Below, in pieces: positions 12,901-23,311 of a DNA stretch of 64,000 bases. Numbering within the stretch: position 1 is the first letter of the stretch; each line of letters starts with the position of its first letter. The notes beneath the pieces are model-generated. The model was given only the letters and a program-made list of their open reading frames with translations, was not told the origin of the DNA and did not search any database. The stretch comes from Hansfordia pulvinata. Taxonomy: Eukaryota > Ascomycota > Sordariomycetes > Xylariales. The translations under genes were made by a program, and so were the position numbers. Where the stretch lies: the NCBI GenBank assembly GCA_006538405.1, contig BJKQ01000001.1, positions 2,666,001 to 2,730,000 on the forward strand. Reading direction: 5' to 3'.

Positions 12901-14615
12901 ATCCAGGGATGAATTACGGTATCAGAAGAGCTCTGGAGAACCCCGTCGAGTCAGCTGGGAGTACGAGTATTCGCGTGGGCACGTACTCCTAGAGACATCC
13001 TGGATGTACCACTCATACTCGCTATGGCGCGTTAGGCGGTGCAGCTGTAGCCTCGAGGCAGCCGCAACAGAGCCACAATGTGCCACTGCAACCCCGGTAT
13101 GCGGTGCGGTGCTGAACTGCGCTGGTCTTGGTCCGACCGGCCCAGCGCGCTAGAGCCACTAGCGCACGCTAATAAGAGGCTCCACCCAAGGATAAGTCCC
13201 CCCAGCAGACAGCACCAGCACTTCGGGCGCGTTAGGCTGAGCGAGCCCGGTACGAGCGGGTGGGGACACTCCAGCGCGTGCATATAGGTACCGGTTCTGG
13301 GAATATGGCGTGGATGCAAGTTCTTGGTCTGCCGAATCTGGCGTTTGGAGTACTTCTAGGCAGCGACACGGTACGCGAGTTCGCGCGACGAGAGCGGCTG
13401 CTCGGCAGAGCTTGCGCGCCCGCCGTCACGCCTGTGGCCGCGCCCCCTGGTGGCTCGTGGGGCCCGTTCTCAAAATCTCATTTCCCATTTCTCGCGGTTT
13501 AAATTATCCAGACCTCCTTACCAAGCAGCTCAGGATCAGATCCGAAAGCAGCAGAAGCCCCATCAAATGAATCGGCCGCCGCTCCCCAGCTGCTAACCAA
13601 CAACCTGCCCTACCCTACCCAGGTACCTACCCGTCGCCCTCGAACCAGAGACAGCGCGCCCACCCCCTGACGCCCTCGCCAACGCCCCCGTCGCGCCCCG
13701 TGTACGGCGTCCACGGGTACGAGTACTCGTACCCATCGCCGCCTGAAAGGACGCAAACAGGCACACCCACCCTACGAGCCCGCCGCGACTGCACTATTCT
13801 GCTCCCGACTCTGGGCTCTCCACAGACGCTGCCCACCAGTACGAGTACAAGCGACTGGCCTGGAGTCCGTCGAGCCCGTGCAAGAGACGAGACTCGCGCT
13901 CCGTGCCGTACTCTTACTCTAAACCCTGGCTTTCGAGTACCTACACCACCGTCGTGGGCCAGACCATCCCATCCGCCTCTCCCCGTCCACCCCCCGGTGG
14001 CCCCCCCCCTTCCCATATCCCATCCCGCACCCGTCGTCCCTCGCGCTGCTACCGTCACCCTACCCTCCTCTTCCCTTCTTTCTCTTAAAACTTATCTACT
14101 TGTCTCGCTTCTCGCCCGGGTTCCTTATCATCCCATCCCCCCATCTTCACCACCGTCACCACTTCGGCCCCTACCGCATTCCAGACAACCGCCTTGCTTC
14201 TTGCTTGCGCGGCTGCAGAAGAGTAGGTTGTCGAGCGTGCTTGCGTGTGCGTGTGCGAGTGAGTAAGCGAGTGAGTCCGCATCTGCTCGTCTCGGTGCCC
14301 AGCCCTCTGGTTCGTACACTCCCATTGCCTCGCGCTGCTTCGATGGTCCTCGCCGCCCCGAGGCCTGGACACGGGACGTCAACCAGCGGTTTGCGCCCTG
14401 TTCTATTAACCAGATGTACTAACATGTGGGTTCAGGCGTTTTCCCTCCTTTGAATACATCTCTTGCCCCGACTGCTACGACAGAACGCGCTTCTGTGCTC
14501 CCACGACCGCTCGTCCACCCCTGGCGCATACACCGTCTAGCATACTTCGCTCCTTCAAAACAGCAAATCGCATTGCTTAATCACGACAACGACAGCAGCA
14601 GCCAATTCACCCAAC

Positions 14616-16803
14616 ATGTCAGCTGTTCTCGGCTGGGCCTCCCGGCGTGCCGGTGGCATTGCCATGATCTCGACGGTGGCCCTGAGCTACTACGTGATCA
14701 CCAGAGAGGCAAACGAGTCGTCCCGTGGTTACAAGTTTCTTCAGAGCGCAACCCACGGCACGGCGACCGCCTTGGCCACTGGAAGTGGTGGCGGCATCTT
14801 CACGATCATCTTCGCCTACATCTGCTTCGCCGTACACACCTTGGTCGTCCTGTTTCCTGTTCGCTCCTGCTGGTCCATCTTCGACATGACTCGCTGCCTG
14901 AAGAAGGCCGCCAAGAGCAAGTCGCTCAAGGAATACAAGCTGGCTCACCAGCGCCGGCCCTCGTCCACGTCGCTGTCTAGCTCCGAGACTCTGACCTCGT
15001 CCAAAGAGGGTGCGGCTTCCGCGGCTGAAAGCGACACTGGCGACTTTGAACCCGACTTCTACGCCGACGGCGAGATTGACCCTGACCGTGTCATCCACGC
15101 TATTGTCATTCCCAACTACAAGGAAGAGATGGACACCCTCAGAGAGACTCTCGAGGTCCTCGCATCTCACCCCCAGGCTCGCGACACCTATGATGTAAGT
15201 TGTGCCCAGGACTGATACCCATTCACGATGTGCTTTGGCCAGGAATATCGTTTCTGACATGGCGCCCATCAGATCTACCTCGGAATGGAACAGCGCGAGC
15301 ACAACGTCGAGCTCAAGGCGATGAGCCTGATCCAGGAATTTGTCAAGAAGTTCCGCTCCATCGACTTCACCATGCACCCTTCGGATATCCCTGGCGAGTC
15401 TCCTGGCAAAGGCAGCAACATGGCCTGGGCCGCGCGCAGACTCAGCGAGAAGTACACCAAGAACAGCAGAAAGGACGTTCTCATTACCGGAATCGATGGT
15501 ATGTGATGATCTCGCTTCCAACCATTATTGACTGGCTCATCAGCTGCTGCTCCTATTCTGTCTGCTGTTCGAATCGCTAATCAAACATCAACCAATAGCT
15601 GACAGCCACTTATCTGCCAACTTCTTCGCCCTGCTGACGTCTATGCATGTCTCGCACCCTGACACGGCTCCTACCACCATGTACGCTGCACCGATCATCT
15701 TCGATCGCAACGCCCACGCCGTCCCTGCTCTGGTTCGCGTTGCCGACATTCTGTGGGGCGCTGCTGGTCTGTCTGGTCTGTACCGCGGCTCCACCATTGC
15801 ACCTCCCACTTCGGTTTACTCTCTGTCTCTCGAACTCATCGACCGTGTTGGTGGTTGGGACTCGGACTCGGAAGCTATTGGCGAGGATCTGCACATGTAC
15901 CTGAAGTGTTTCTTTGCCCTGAACGGCCACCTCAACGTCAAGACCATCATGAGCCCTGTCAGCCAGAGCAATGTCAAGGGTGACGGCGGCGACGGCGTTT
16001 CTGGCATGTTCAACGACCTCCGTGCTCGGTACAAGCAGGCTCTCCGCCACATGTGGGGAGCTCTGGACACTGGTTTCGCCTTGAGGAAATTCGTCGAGCT
16101 TTGGCAAGAACGCAAGCACACCACCAGATCTTTCCGGCCCCTCCACTTGACTCTGTAAGTTTAGGCCCTCAGCCACGTCGATTGAAGGCCAACACTAACC
16201 GACCGCAGCGCCAACGATGCCTACGTCACCCAGGCTCAGCTGGACAGCATCGACCCTGAGCAAACTCAGGAGAGCGGTATCTTTTCCGAAGTCACAACCG
16301 ACACCCTGAAGGATCCTCACTGGGAGCGCATCTTCTACCTCTTCCACCGTCTGTTCGAGGCCCACTTTCTGCCTGTTCAGATGACCATCTTCGTCTTCGC
16401 CTCCACCTTGTACGGTCTGCTCACTGAGGGCAATGTCGACACTACGCACACCGCCTGGATGTTTGACTGGTGCAACGTTCTCCGCACCATTGGTTTCATG
16501 GAGATTGCTTTCTACCTGTTCCTCTACGAGCGTTTCCACCGTGTGGCTGCCGCAAACCGTGAGAGGGAGATGAACGAGGCTGGTCTCGCGAAGGGCATGT
16601 GCTTCTCCCACCGCACTCTCCGCGGTAACTTCCACGACTACCTCATGGTTCCTCTGGTTGCCCCTCTGTACGGCGCCATCCCCTGTGCGCAGGCCCAGCT
16701 TCAGCATTTCTGGACGATAGATCTTGTTTACACTGTCAGCAAGAAAGCCACTCGGCAAAGAGCCAAGTCGCTGTCTTTGGCTGCTGCCAGCGCCAAGGTA
16801 TAG
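14616..16803 (+). CDS. Glycosyltransferase family 2-like membrane protein
   Basis: Four exons, 14616-15194, 15273-15498, 15599-16154 and 16209-16803, give 651 aa; all introns are GT-AG with frames preserved. An N-terminal hydrophobic segment (IFTIIFAYICFAVHTLVVLF, about residues 65-85) precedes a Ser-rich linker. The GT2 core follows: VIPNYKEE near the start, ITGIDADSHL (the D-x-D metal/nucleotide site), GEDLHMYLK (the acidic ED pair) and a Q-rich/RARYKQALRHMWG segment in the place of the QxxRW motif. The C-terminal part has further membrane segments (MTIFVFASTLYGLL, IAFYLFLY, YLMVPLVAPLYG). The plan resembles processive polysaccharide or glycolipid synthases of the secretory pathway or plasma membrane. 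This subfamily is conserved in filamentous fungi but its substrate is unassigned, so the product is unknown. The leader is long and pyrimidine-rich. Confidence 0.85.
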
Positions 16804-18002
16804 CGACTTGATGGCCACTGATTGATGACTGTCAACGCAACCCCCGCGGACGTCCGTCTATTTCGGGCAAGCCGATGGGCTATTCATTCCTCTTCTCAGT
16901 CGGCGGTCCCTGTCCCGCCTGACGCCCTTTCAGACGACATTTCAAACAGCTCCAAGAAGCGAATGTACATAAAGATCATGGTGTTGGCATGCATAGCACG
17001 GCATCGGCAGGACATTCTAGAAAGGGGCCTCCATTTTGAGCCCCTGGAGTTATAGGAGCTTTGGGGCAGGGATCATGACTCGTTCCTGTCGGCACTCGTT
17101 TAAACGGCATTGAAGAGTATACAGGGAGAGAGCTGAGGCGCCTTTGCTGGCGTTTGACGCACAGCGCGCTCTGCTTTCTCGCGTCATGGGAACAGGCTGG
17201 CCCATGTGGTGGTCGCCGATGCTTACGCTTGACAAGCTGGCGCGGTCTCACGAACACAGCCTGGTAATATCTAATACCTGTACATAGTGTTGGGGGCCAG
17301 CAAGGCACAAGGGCAGCAGCAGAGGCGATCATTTTGATCAGCTTCTGCAGTCCACTTCTGACATTGCCTGTATAACCAAACACAATTGCAATTTTATCCT
17401 CAACGACTCGCATCCGTTCGCACGTGACAGACTGCCATTTGACACACGCCTCGCAAATGCTCAGATCATTCGAGACGAGGCTTGTCTCACAAGCAGCACA
17501 GTATTGAGCCAAAAGGCGACCCAATCAGTTCATTGTCGGGGACCTCACTGGCTGTTCAAGAATATGTAGTAGGGACCGTAGCCCCAAAATGTCCTTCCGA
17601 TCCCCCTCGGATGTACGAGAAATAACCCGTGTCCGGGCTCCGACCTCTCTCGGGATTTACACCCCTACACACAGCTGGCTGTCCAATTGTGCAACACAGT
17701 CTGAGCACTGGCAATCATGCTAGGCCCCGGCTTGGCCCAGCTTGTCTTCAGCCCGTTCGACTAGATCGAGAGTTTTCGTGAGGCGGTTATGTCTCCGAAG
17801 TTCCGCTGTCAGTCGGTGATTGCAACTGCCAGCATCAATGGCTCAGTATAAAGAGGGGGCCCTTATCGTCGTCAAAGGCTTCTCGAGACATCGCCAAAGT
17901 ATTCGTCTCTTCACACAGTCGCCCCCGATATCCTCACTAGACTTTGCACGTTTCTCTGCTTCTCGCCCAATAATCGACGACCCTGTTGTCAGCATCACCA
18001 GC
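16804..18002. other. Intergenic region between the GT2 and DJ-1-like genes
   Basis: No supported gene. A 182-codon minus-strand frame at 16976-17524 (Cys-containing near its start) has no recognisable domain and no clear splice or start context, so it is left out. No copy of the TACTCGTA motif was seen here. The last 180 bp, C/T-rich with TATAAA at about 17848, is probably the promoter and leader of the following gene. Confidence 0.5.
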
Positions 18003-19120
18003 ATGGCCGCCACCGCTAGCACCCAAGCGCCCGACCGCATTGTCCGCATCGGAGTCTTCGCGCCCTACCCGGTGCAGCTGCTGGACGCGGCGTGCGTGGA
18101 CGTGTTCGGCTCGATGAGCAAGCAGTACCTGAGCGAGCTCGGCGACGCGGTCCCCGCGGCGATCCGGGACCAGGCGCCGAGCGTCGAGATCCGATACATT
18201 GGCAACCGCGACAGCGCCGCCGCCGACGAGGACCCTGCCGGGGTGCACAAGCTGCAGCCGCTGCAGACGGCGGACGGCGTGGCGGCCCCGACGATCCGCA
18301 TGACGACCGGCCAGCGCGTCGTCGCGACGCACGACTACCGCGACCCGGGGGTGGCCCCCGGCACGCTAGACATCATCATCGTCCCCGGGCCGAACCCGTT
18401 TGAGAAGTTCGCGCCGAGGTCCTCGAGTGGCTAGGCGCGCACTTTGCGTCCACGTCCGGCTCCGGGACCGACGTCCTCAGCGTGTGCACGGGCATCTTCC
18501 TCTGCGGCGCGGCGGGCCTGCTGCGGGGCCGGCGCGCCGCGGGGCCCCGGGGCTTCCAGCACCTCCTGCGCGGCGCGGGCTTTGGGGAGAAGGAGCTCGT
18601 GGGCCACAAGCTGCGGTGGGTGAAGGACGGGAACCTGTGGTCTGCCGGTAAGTCTCTTTCCCCTCCGCTTCTTCCCCTCCTGGCTTCCGACTTTCTTCCG
18701 CTTCCGCAGCATGGGACATCCCAAAGCCAGTGTGCGTGATAGACTGACGATCCGGAATCAACACAGGCGGCGTGACCAACGGCAACGACCTCGTCGCAGC
18801 GTACTGCCGCGACCCCGAGGCCGGCGGGCGCTTCTTCCCCCCATGATTGCCGAGATGGCCATCGGGCTGACCGAGGTCGGCGATCGGCTCCAGGAATACC
18901 CACCAGGTGTGTTAATGCCTTTACGTTCTCCCTCCCTCTCTCTCTCTCCCTTTGATATCTTGCGCTGCTCTGGCAATCGCAAGGTGCTGCGGTACCTCGC
19001 TGTAAGTGTCTTGCCGCTGACAAACTGTCTTCCTCCGCCGGTATAGAGAACGCCTGGTCCAAGGAGCTCCAGGCTACGGTTGAGCTCGTCAGTGCTTCTA
19101 TGGGGCCGATCGGTGGGTGA
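18003..19120 (+). pseudogene. DJ-1/PfpI-family protein, with two single-base frameshifts
   Basis: Exons 18003-18647, 18767-18906 and 19047-19120. The protein reads RIGVFAPYPVQLLDAACVD, IIIVPGPNP, LSVCTGIFLCGAAGLLRGRR, LVGHKLRWVKDGNLWSAGG, VTNGNDLVAAY and AEMAIGLTEVGDRLQEYP. That is a complete DJ-1/PfpI (class I glutamine-amidotransferase-like) fold, with the nucleophile Cys in SVCTG. One base is missing near 18411-18413 (a stop then follows at 18434), and one from the C6 run at 18837-18842. The exon total of 859 nt plus 2 is divisible by three and gives 286 aa. Everything else is intact, so sequencing error is at least as likely as pseudogenisation. Family members include redox/glyoxalase-like and nitrile-hydratase-like enzymes; the substrate here is unknown. 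Third codon positions are extremely GC-rich. Confidence 0.75.
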
Positions 19121-20416
19121 GGGGGTGTAGATGAATGTCGCCTGTAATCTGCTTCTGGAGATACGACTGCGTTCTGAAAGCCGGATGAGCTATCAAGCAA
19201 ATAACGACCCTTCTCTCTACTCTGGCTCGCTACATATCAAATAAAGACCATTTTCACTCGGAATTGTGACCTTGCCCCGACGTGTGTTTTCCCGCTACAG
19301 ACGCAGCATCCCAAAAGCCGCAAATACGATCACTGGCCGGGCAAGGACGATTGTGCAATACGGGTTATGCTGTACGTAAAAGGTCGATATGATTTGGTGT
19401 GTTAAGATTGACTCTTTACTCCCAATGTCTAACTAAGTTCATGCCCGTCGCTTCTTGCCTCTTCTTTGTTTTATCGTCTCCTTCCTGGCGGGAGTCTTAG
19501 GTGGTATCGACTTTTTCCATATAAATGCAAAGGCTGAAGTGTCAGAACCAAAGGGATTCAATAATAAGAGGCTGCCCGCTGAGCAATGCCGATAATAGCT
19601 CTATTTAGGTAGTCTACGTACGCACGGATACAACTTTGTGGATGCGAAAGAAGTAATCCGCCACCCTGCTCTGCGTCAGTACGAGTAGAAGACCTCCAGA
19701 TTCGGGAAATGGCCAGACAAACATGTATAAAACACGCATTAACAACAACCCTCTTTGGGCGGGCGGTCAGCAGACAGATGCAGCCGAGCGGCTCCAGTCC
19801 CACACAGCAAGCGGTGGACTCCATCCGTACATGTACTCGTACTGGAGTTTCAGTGCGGCTTGTTGCACTAGTGGGGGGTTGCTAGGGGCCTGCGGATCCC
19901 GGGGCATCTGGAGGCACCCGTACCTAGCCCAGGGGCTTACAGGGCCACAAGGGCCTACACCGTCCCCTGCAGCGGGGGCCACAGGGCCCTCCGGATAAGA
20001 TTTAGCGCGCCGCGATAAGGAAGGCTGGCGCCTCTGAGCCTCCCAAGGTTGGTGCAGGTGGGGGGTTGCTGGGCTGAGGCTGCGAGGAAGGAACCGCCTG
20101 CGTCTGCACCAGCGCCTGCAAACCCCCAGTGCCTGCCGTGCCAGGCCCGGCCAGGGCAGAAAAAAAATTTCGAGATAAGCTGGCAGGCGAGAGGCTGTCG
20201 CAACACACCCGTCTGCCTCGCCACCCGAGTCGTCGCGCGCATCTCCCCGTCCTCATCCTCCGCCCTCGCCGACTTGATCCCCATCTCTCTCTGCTTCCCT
20301 TCTCACCCACGCCATCGTCCCCGTCTCTCCAATAGATTTTCGGGCCATCTCTCTGTTTCAGCGATTTGAATCTTTCCACCACCCTCAAGCCACCGTCCCG
20401 CCACGTTAACGCCACC
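19121..20416. other. Intergenic region between the DJ-1-like and FKBP genes
   Basis: No gene seen. Two copies of the TACTCGTA/TACGAGTA octamer lie at 19680 and 19834, and one GC-rich stretch lies around 19860-20110. From about 20200 the sequence is C/T-rich and leads into the FKBP gene start, as expected for a fungal 5' leader. Confidence 0.5.
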
Positions 20417-22192
20417 ATGACTATCCTTCCCATCTCTCTCTACGGCCTTGAGGTCCCCCCGGGAGGCGTCTTGATCCCCGCCGCCCAGGAGGACAGCTCC
20501 CCCGATGCTGCTGTAAGTAACTGCGATACTCTGCCTCTGCTCAATGGCTGCCCGCGACCTTGGCCGTGCCGCCGCCCAACCTGGTCCCCGGTTGCGTGCC
20601 CCGAGGTGCGCGGCGCCCGCGCCGCAGTCCTGCCTGGCATGCACTGCTTTTGCCCGCCTCGGCCGAGGAGGTAGCCCGCGCGAGATCCCGCGCCTCGCCA
20701 GATGCACCACTACGGCAAGCTGACAGTAAACCCCCTCTCCAGTACCGTATCACCATGGCCGCTCTCGACCCCACCGAGGCGCCCGAGGCTGACGAGGAGG
20801 GCAACATCCCCAGTGTCCCCCGCTCCACCCTGAAGCTCGTGCGCCAGAAGTACAGCGACCTTGACGAGGACCTGGACGAGGACTACCTCCAGCAGATCAT
20901 GGGCGGCTCGTCTGACGATGACGACGAGGAGGACTCTGACGACGAGGAAGCCAACGGCGGTCCCAGCGACCCCGCCAAGTCCAAGAAGGCCCGCCAGGAA
21001 GCCGCCCTCAAGAAGCTCATCGAGGCTGCTCAGGCCGAGGAGGACTCGGATGAGGAGATGGCCGACGCCAAGAAGCCCAACGGCGCTTCCAAGAAGAACA
21101 AGGGCAAGCAGCCCGCTACCGAGAGCGACGAGGAGGAGGACTCGGACGAAGAAGACATCGACGGTCTCGATATGGAGGACCTCGTCGTTTGCACTCTTGA
21201 CACCGAGCGCGTAAGCCGACCCAGCTCCGATTGTCCAACCATGCAATTTTGCTAACTCCCCCCGCAGAACTACCAACAGCCCCTCGACATCACTATTGGC
21301 CCCAACGAGAGGGTCTTCTTCGTCGTCACCGGTACGCACACTATCCACCTGACCGGTAACTACGTTATCGACACCGAGGATGACTCGGACGACGATGAGG
21401 GCGACGAGGACGACGAGGACTACCCCCTCGGCCTGGACGGCATGGACGAGTACGACTCTGAGGACGACTCTGAGATCGACGAGCTCGACGACCTGGACGA
21501 CCCGCGTGTCCAGGAGGTCGACTCTGAGGAGGAGGCCCCCAAGCTGGTCGAGGCCAAGAAGGGCAAGAACAAGCGCCCTGCCGACGAGGCCGAGAACCTC
21601 GAGGATCTGATGGCCAAGGACGAGTCCAAGCTCAGCAAGAAGCAGCAGAAGAAGCTCAAGAGCAACAAGGGTGAGGCCGTCGCCGTCGAGGAGGCCAAGA
21701 AGGCCGAGAACGCCAAGGGCGACAAGAAGGTGCAGTTCGCCAAGAACCTCGAGCAGGGCCCCACCGGCCCCGCTGCTGGTGACAAGAAGGGACCCGCCAC
21801 TGGCGTCAAGGTGGTCCAGGGCGTCACCGTCGACGACCGCAAGATCGGCACTGGCCGTGTTGTCAAGAAGGGCAACAAGGTTGAGGTCCGTTACATCGGA
21901 AAGCTCGAGAACGGCAAGGTCTTTGACTGTGAGTATCCGTCCATTTGCGTCATTGCGTTCGCGGCCCCGTTACTAATACCGTGCAGCCAACAAGAAGGGC
22001 AAGCCTTTCAGCTTCAAGGCCGGATCCGGTGAGGTCATCTCCGGCTGGGACATTGGCGTCCAGGGCATGGCCGTTGGTGGTGAGCGTCGCATGACGATCC
22101 CCGCCCGTCTGGCCTACGGCAGCAAGTCGCTCCCCGGCATCCCCGGCAACAGCACTCTGGTCTTCGATGTCAAGCTTCTGGGCATCAACTAA
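20417..22192 (+). CDS. Nucleolar-type FK506-binding peptidyl-prolyl isomerase (FPR3/FPR4 family)
   Basis: Exons 20417-20512, 20743-21210, 21268-21928 and 21987-22192 give 476 aa. The start has an ideal context (GCCACCATG). The short first exon ([21 protein letters not shown] after splicing) begins the nucleoplasmin-like domain typical of FPR3/4. Long acidic tracts follow ([34 protein letters not shown]), then a Lys-rich segment ([26 protein letters not shown]). The C-terminal 108 residues are a complete FKBP domain: [43 protein letters not shown] and [14 protein letters not shown], with the FK506-pocket Tyr, Phe, Asp and Trp visible. The family isomerises prolines on histone tails, acts as a histone chaperone and sits in the nucleolus. 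The first intron is unusually long here (230 bp), has a GCTGAC branch site, and separates the first 32 residues. Confidence 0.92.
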
Positions 22193-23311
22193 GCAGCGGA
22201 CCAGTTTTCGAGGAGCTATGTCCCGCCTGTTTCCCTGCCACCCTTTATGCTTTCAGATACCACTGGCTGTACACTACATTTTCCCCGGGTGTCGCGTACA
22301 CCCCTGTACCCGGATCAGTTGTTTGTTGCGGTATGAGTTTCCGACGAGTCTGTTAATCAACGCGCTATGAAGACTCCGACTGGCGCGGGTCTGTGAGGAT
22401 CCGATCTCATGTCCAGATACGGTAAGCAGATGTTGTCACACGGGATGACGAGGTCTGCGTTGCATTTTCAGGCGTACGAAAAATTGGAAGTTGGTTTTCA
22501 CGGGTTTCCTTGCTGTATCTCATTTCCCCTTCGCAGCAGTCAGGTTACTATAAGACTTGGTTAAGCTACGACTTTGTGATTCCCGTGATCCAAGTGATGG
22601 CGCTATGCAAGAGCATCTACCGATCGACTGGTTGCCTTGACTCCCGTGTGATGATGTCCGGCATAGCCGTCCGCATCTACAACCGCTCCGCGTCCCTTTT
22701 CTGTACTTTGCAGGGCGTGCATGTTCAACGTAGTTGAGGGCGCATGACGGGTTTCGCTCATGCTGTTATGTACATGTACCCAAGGTAGGTAGGTTTCAAA
22801 GTTAGTACAGGGCATGTAGGCGGCGTCCATGGACCAGGAGGTACATGATCTTTTGCTAATAGCATCTCTAAGGCATAGGTCACCTGCATGTAGTACACTC
22901 CAGTTGTTAGGTACCATCCATGATGGCGGGTCGAGGCAGTCACCAGGCAAGAGCTTCCATCCACTTGAAAACCCCTGCCCTCTCAGGTCGTGACTGCTTC
23001 CTCGGCGCTGCTTCTTCGGGAAGCTGATCCTTCCATCGGAAAGCTAGAGTTCGACAATATCAACATGTTGAGCGCTTGCACTCGCTCGGGTCGGGTCTTC
23101 TCCACCCACCTCCACACCCACCATCGCGGCCCTCGAGCAGCCGGGAAACGACACGTCAAAAGGCCGGGCCTTGACGTACCCGGCTTCGCTCCCTTGTGGT
23201 AGAGGTGGAGTATCTGATAAGAATCTCGCATTATGAAGGCATCGCTTGTCTTCGCAGCTCATTTCCTCCCTTCACAGATGGTGTGGGGACATCAGCTTCA
23301 GCAACGTCAAA
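22193..23311. other. Intergenic region between the FKBP and kinase genes
   Basis: No gene seen. A GGTAGGTAGG tract lies near 22786 and short open frames show no domain. The leader of the kinase gene occupies the last few hundred bases. An upstream ATG at 23233 opens a different frame from the kinase start. Confidence 0.5.

Larger units (their letters stand above)
4064..13847. repeat. Cluster of the octamer TACTCGTA/TACGAGTA (22 copies)
   Basis: Exact copies start at 4064, 4901, 5719, 6767, 7710, 9049, 9211, 9584, 10028, 10137, 10231, 10968, 11049, 11681, 11971, 11977, 12340, 12537, 12962, 13718, 13724 and 13840, in both orientations. Many near-matches (GAGTACTCG, TACTCATACG, TATTCTCGTAG) lie between them. 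Flanks differ from copy to copy, so these are dispersed short motifs, not copies of a longer element. They were counted by eye, so a few may be missed. Confidence 0.85.
3272..14615. other. 11.3-kb gene-poor block between THO5 and the GT2 gene
   Basis: No protein gene that I can support. Open frames here are short or antisense-like, low in complexity, and show no recognisable domain or consistent splice structure. The block carries 22 exact copies of TACTCGTA/TACGAGTA, several GGTACC/CCTAGG-type motifs, an A20 run at 6497-6516 and a G20 run at 6947-6966. The last 700 bp (from about 13.9 kb) is very C/T-rich and is probably the leader and promoter of the glycosyltransferase gene. Long non-coding transcripts or lineage-specific small genes cannot be excluded. 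Confidence 0.6.

Noticed and set aside
3272..14615. RIP-mutated transposon graveyard
   Set aside because: Composition stays GC-balanced, with no AT-rich, TpA-rich stretches and no recognisable transposon reading frames.
20710..21348. 212-codon minus-strand open frame
   Set aside because: Antisense shadow of the acidic tracts of the FKBP gene (GAG/GAC codons read backwards as Leu/Val).
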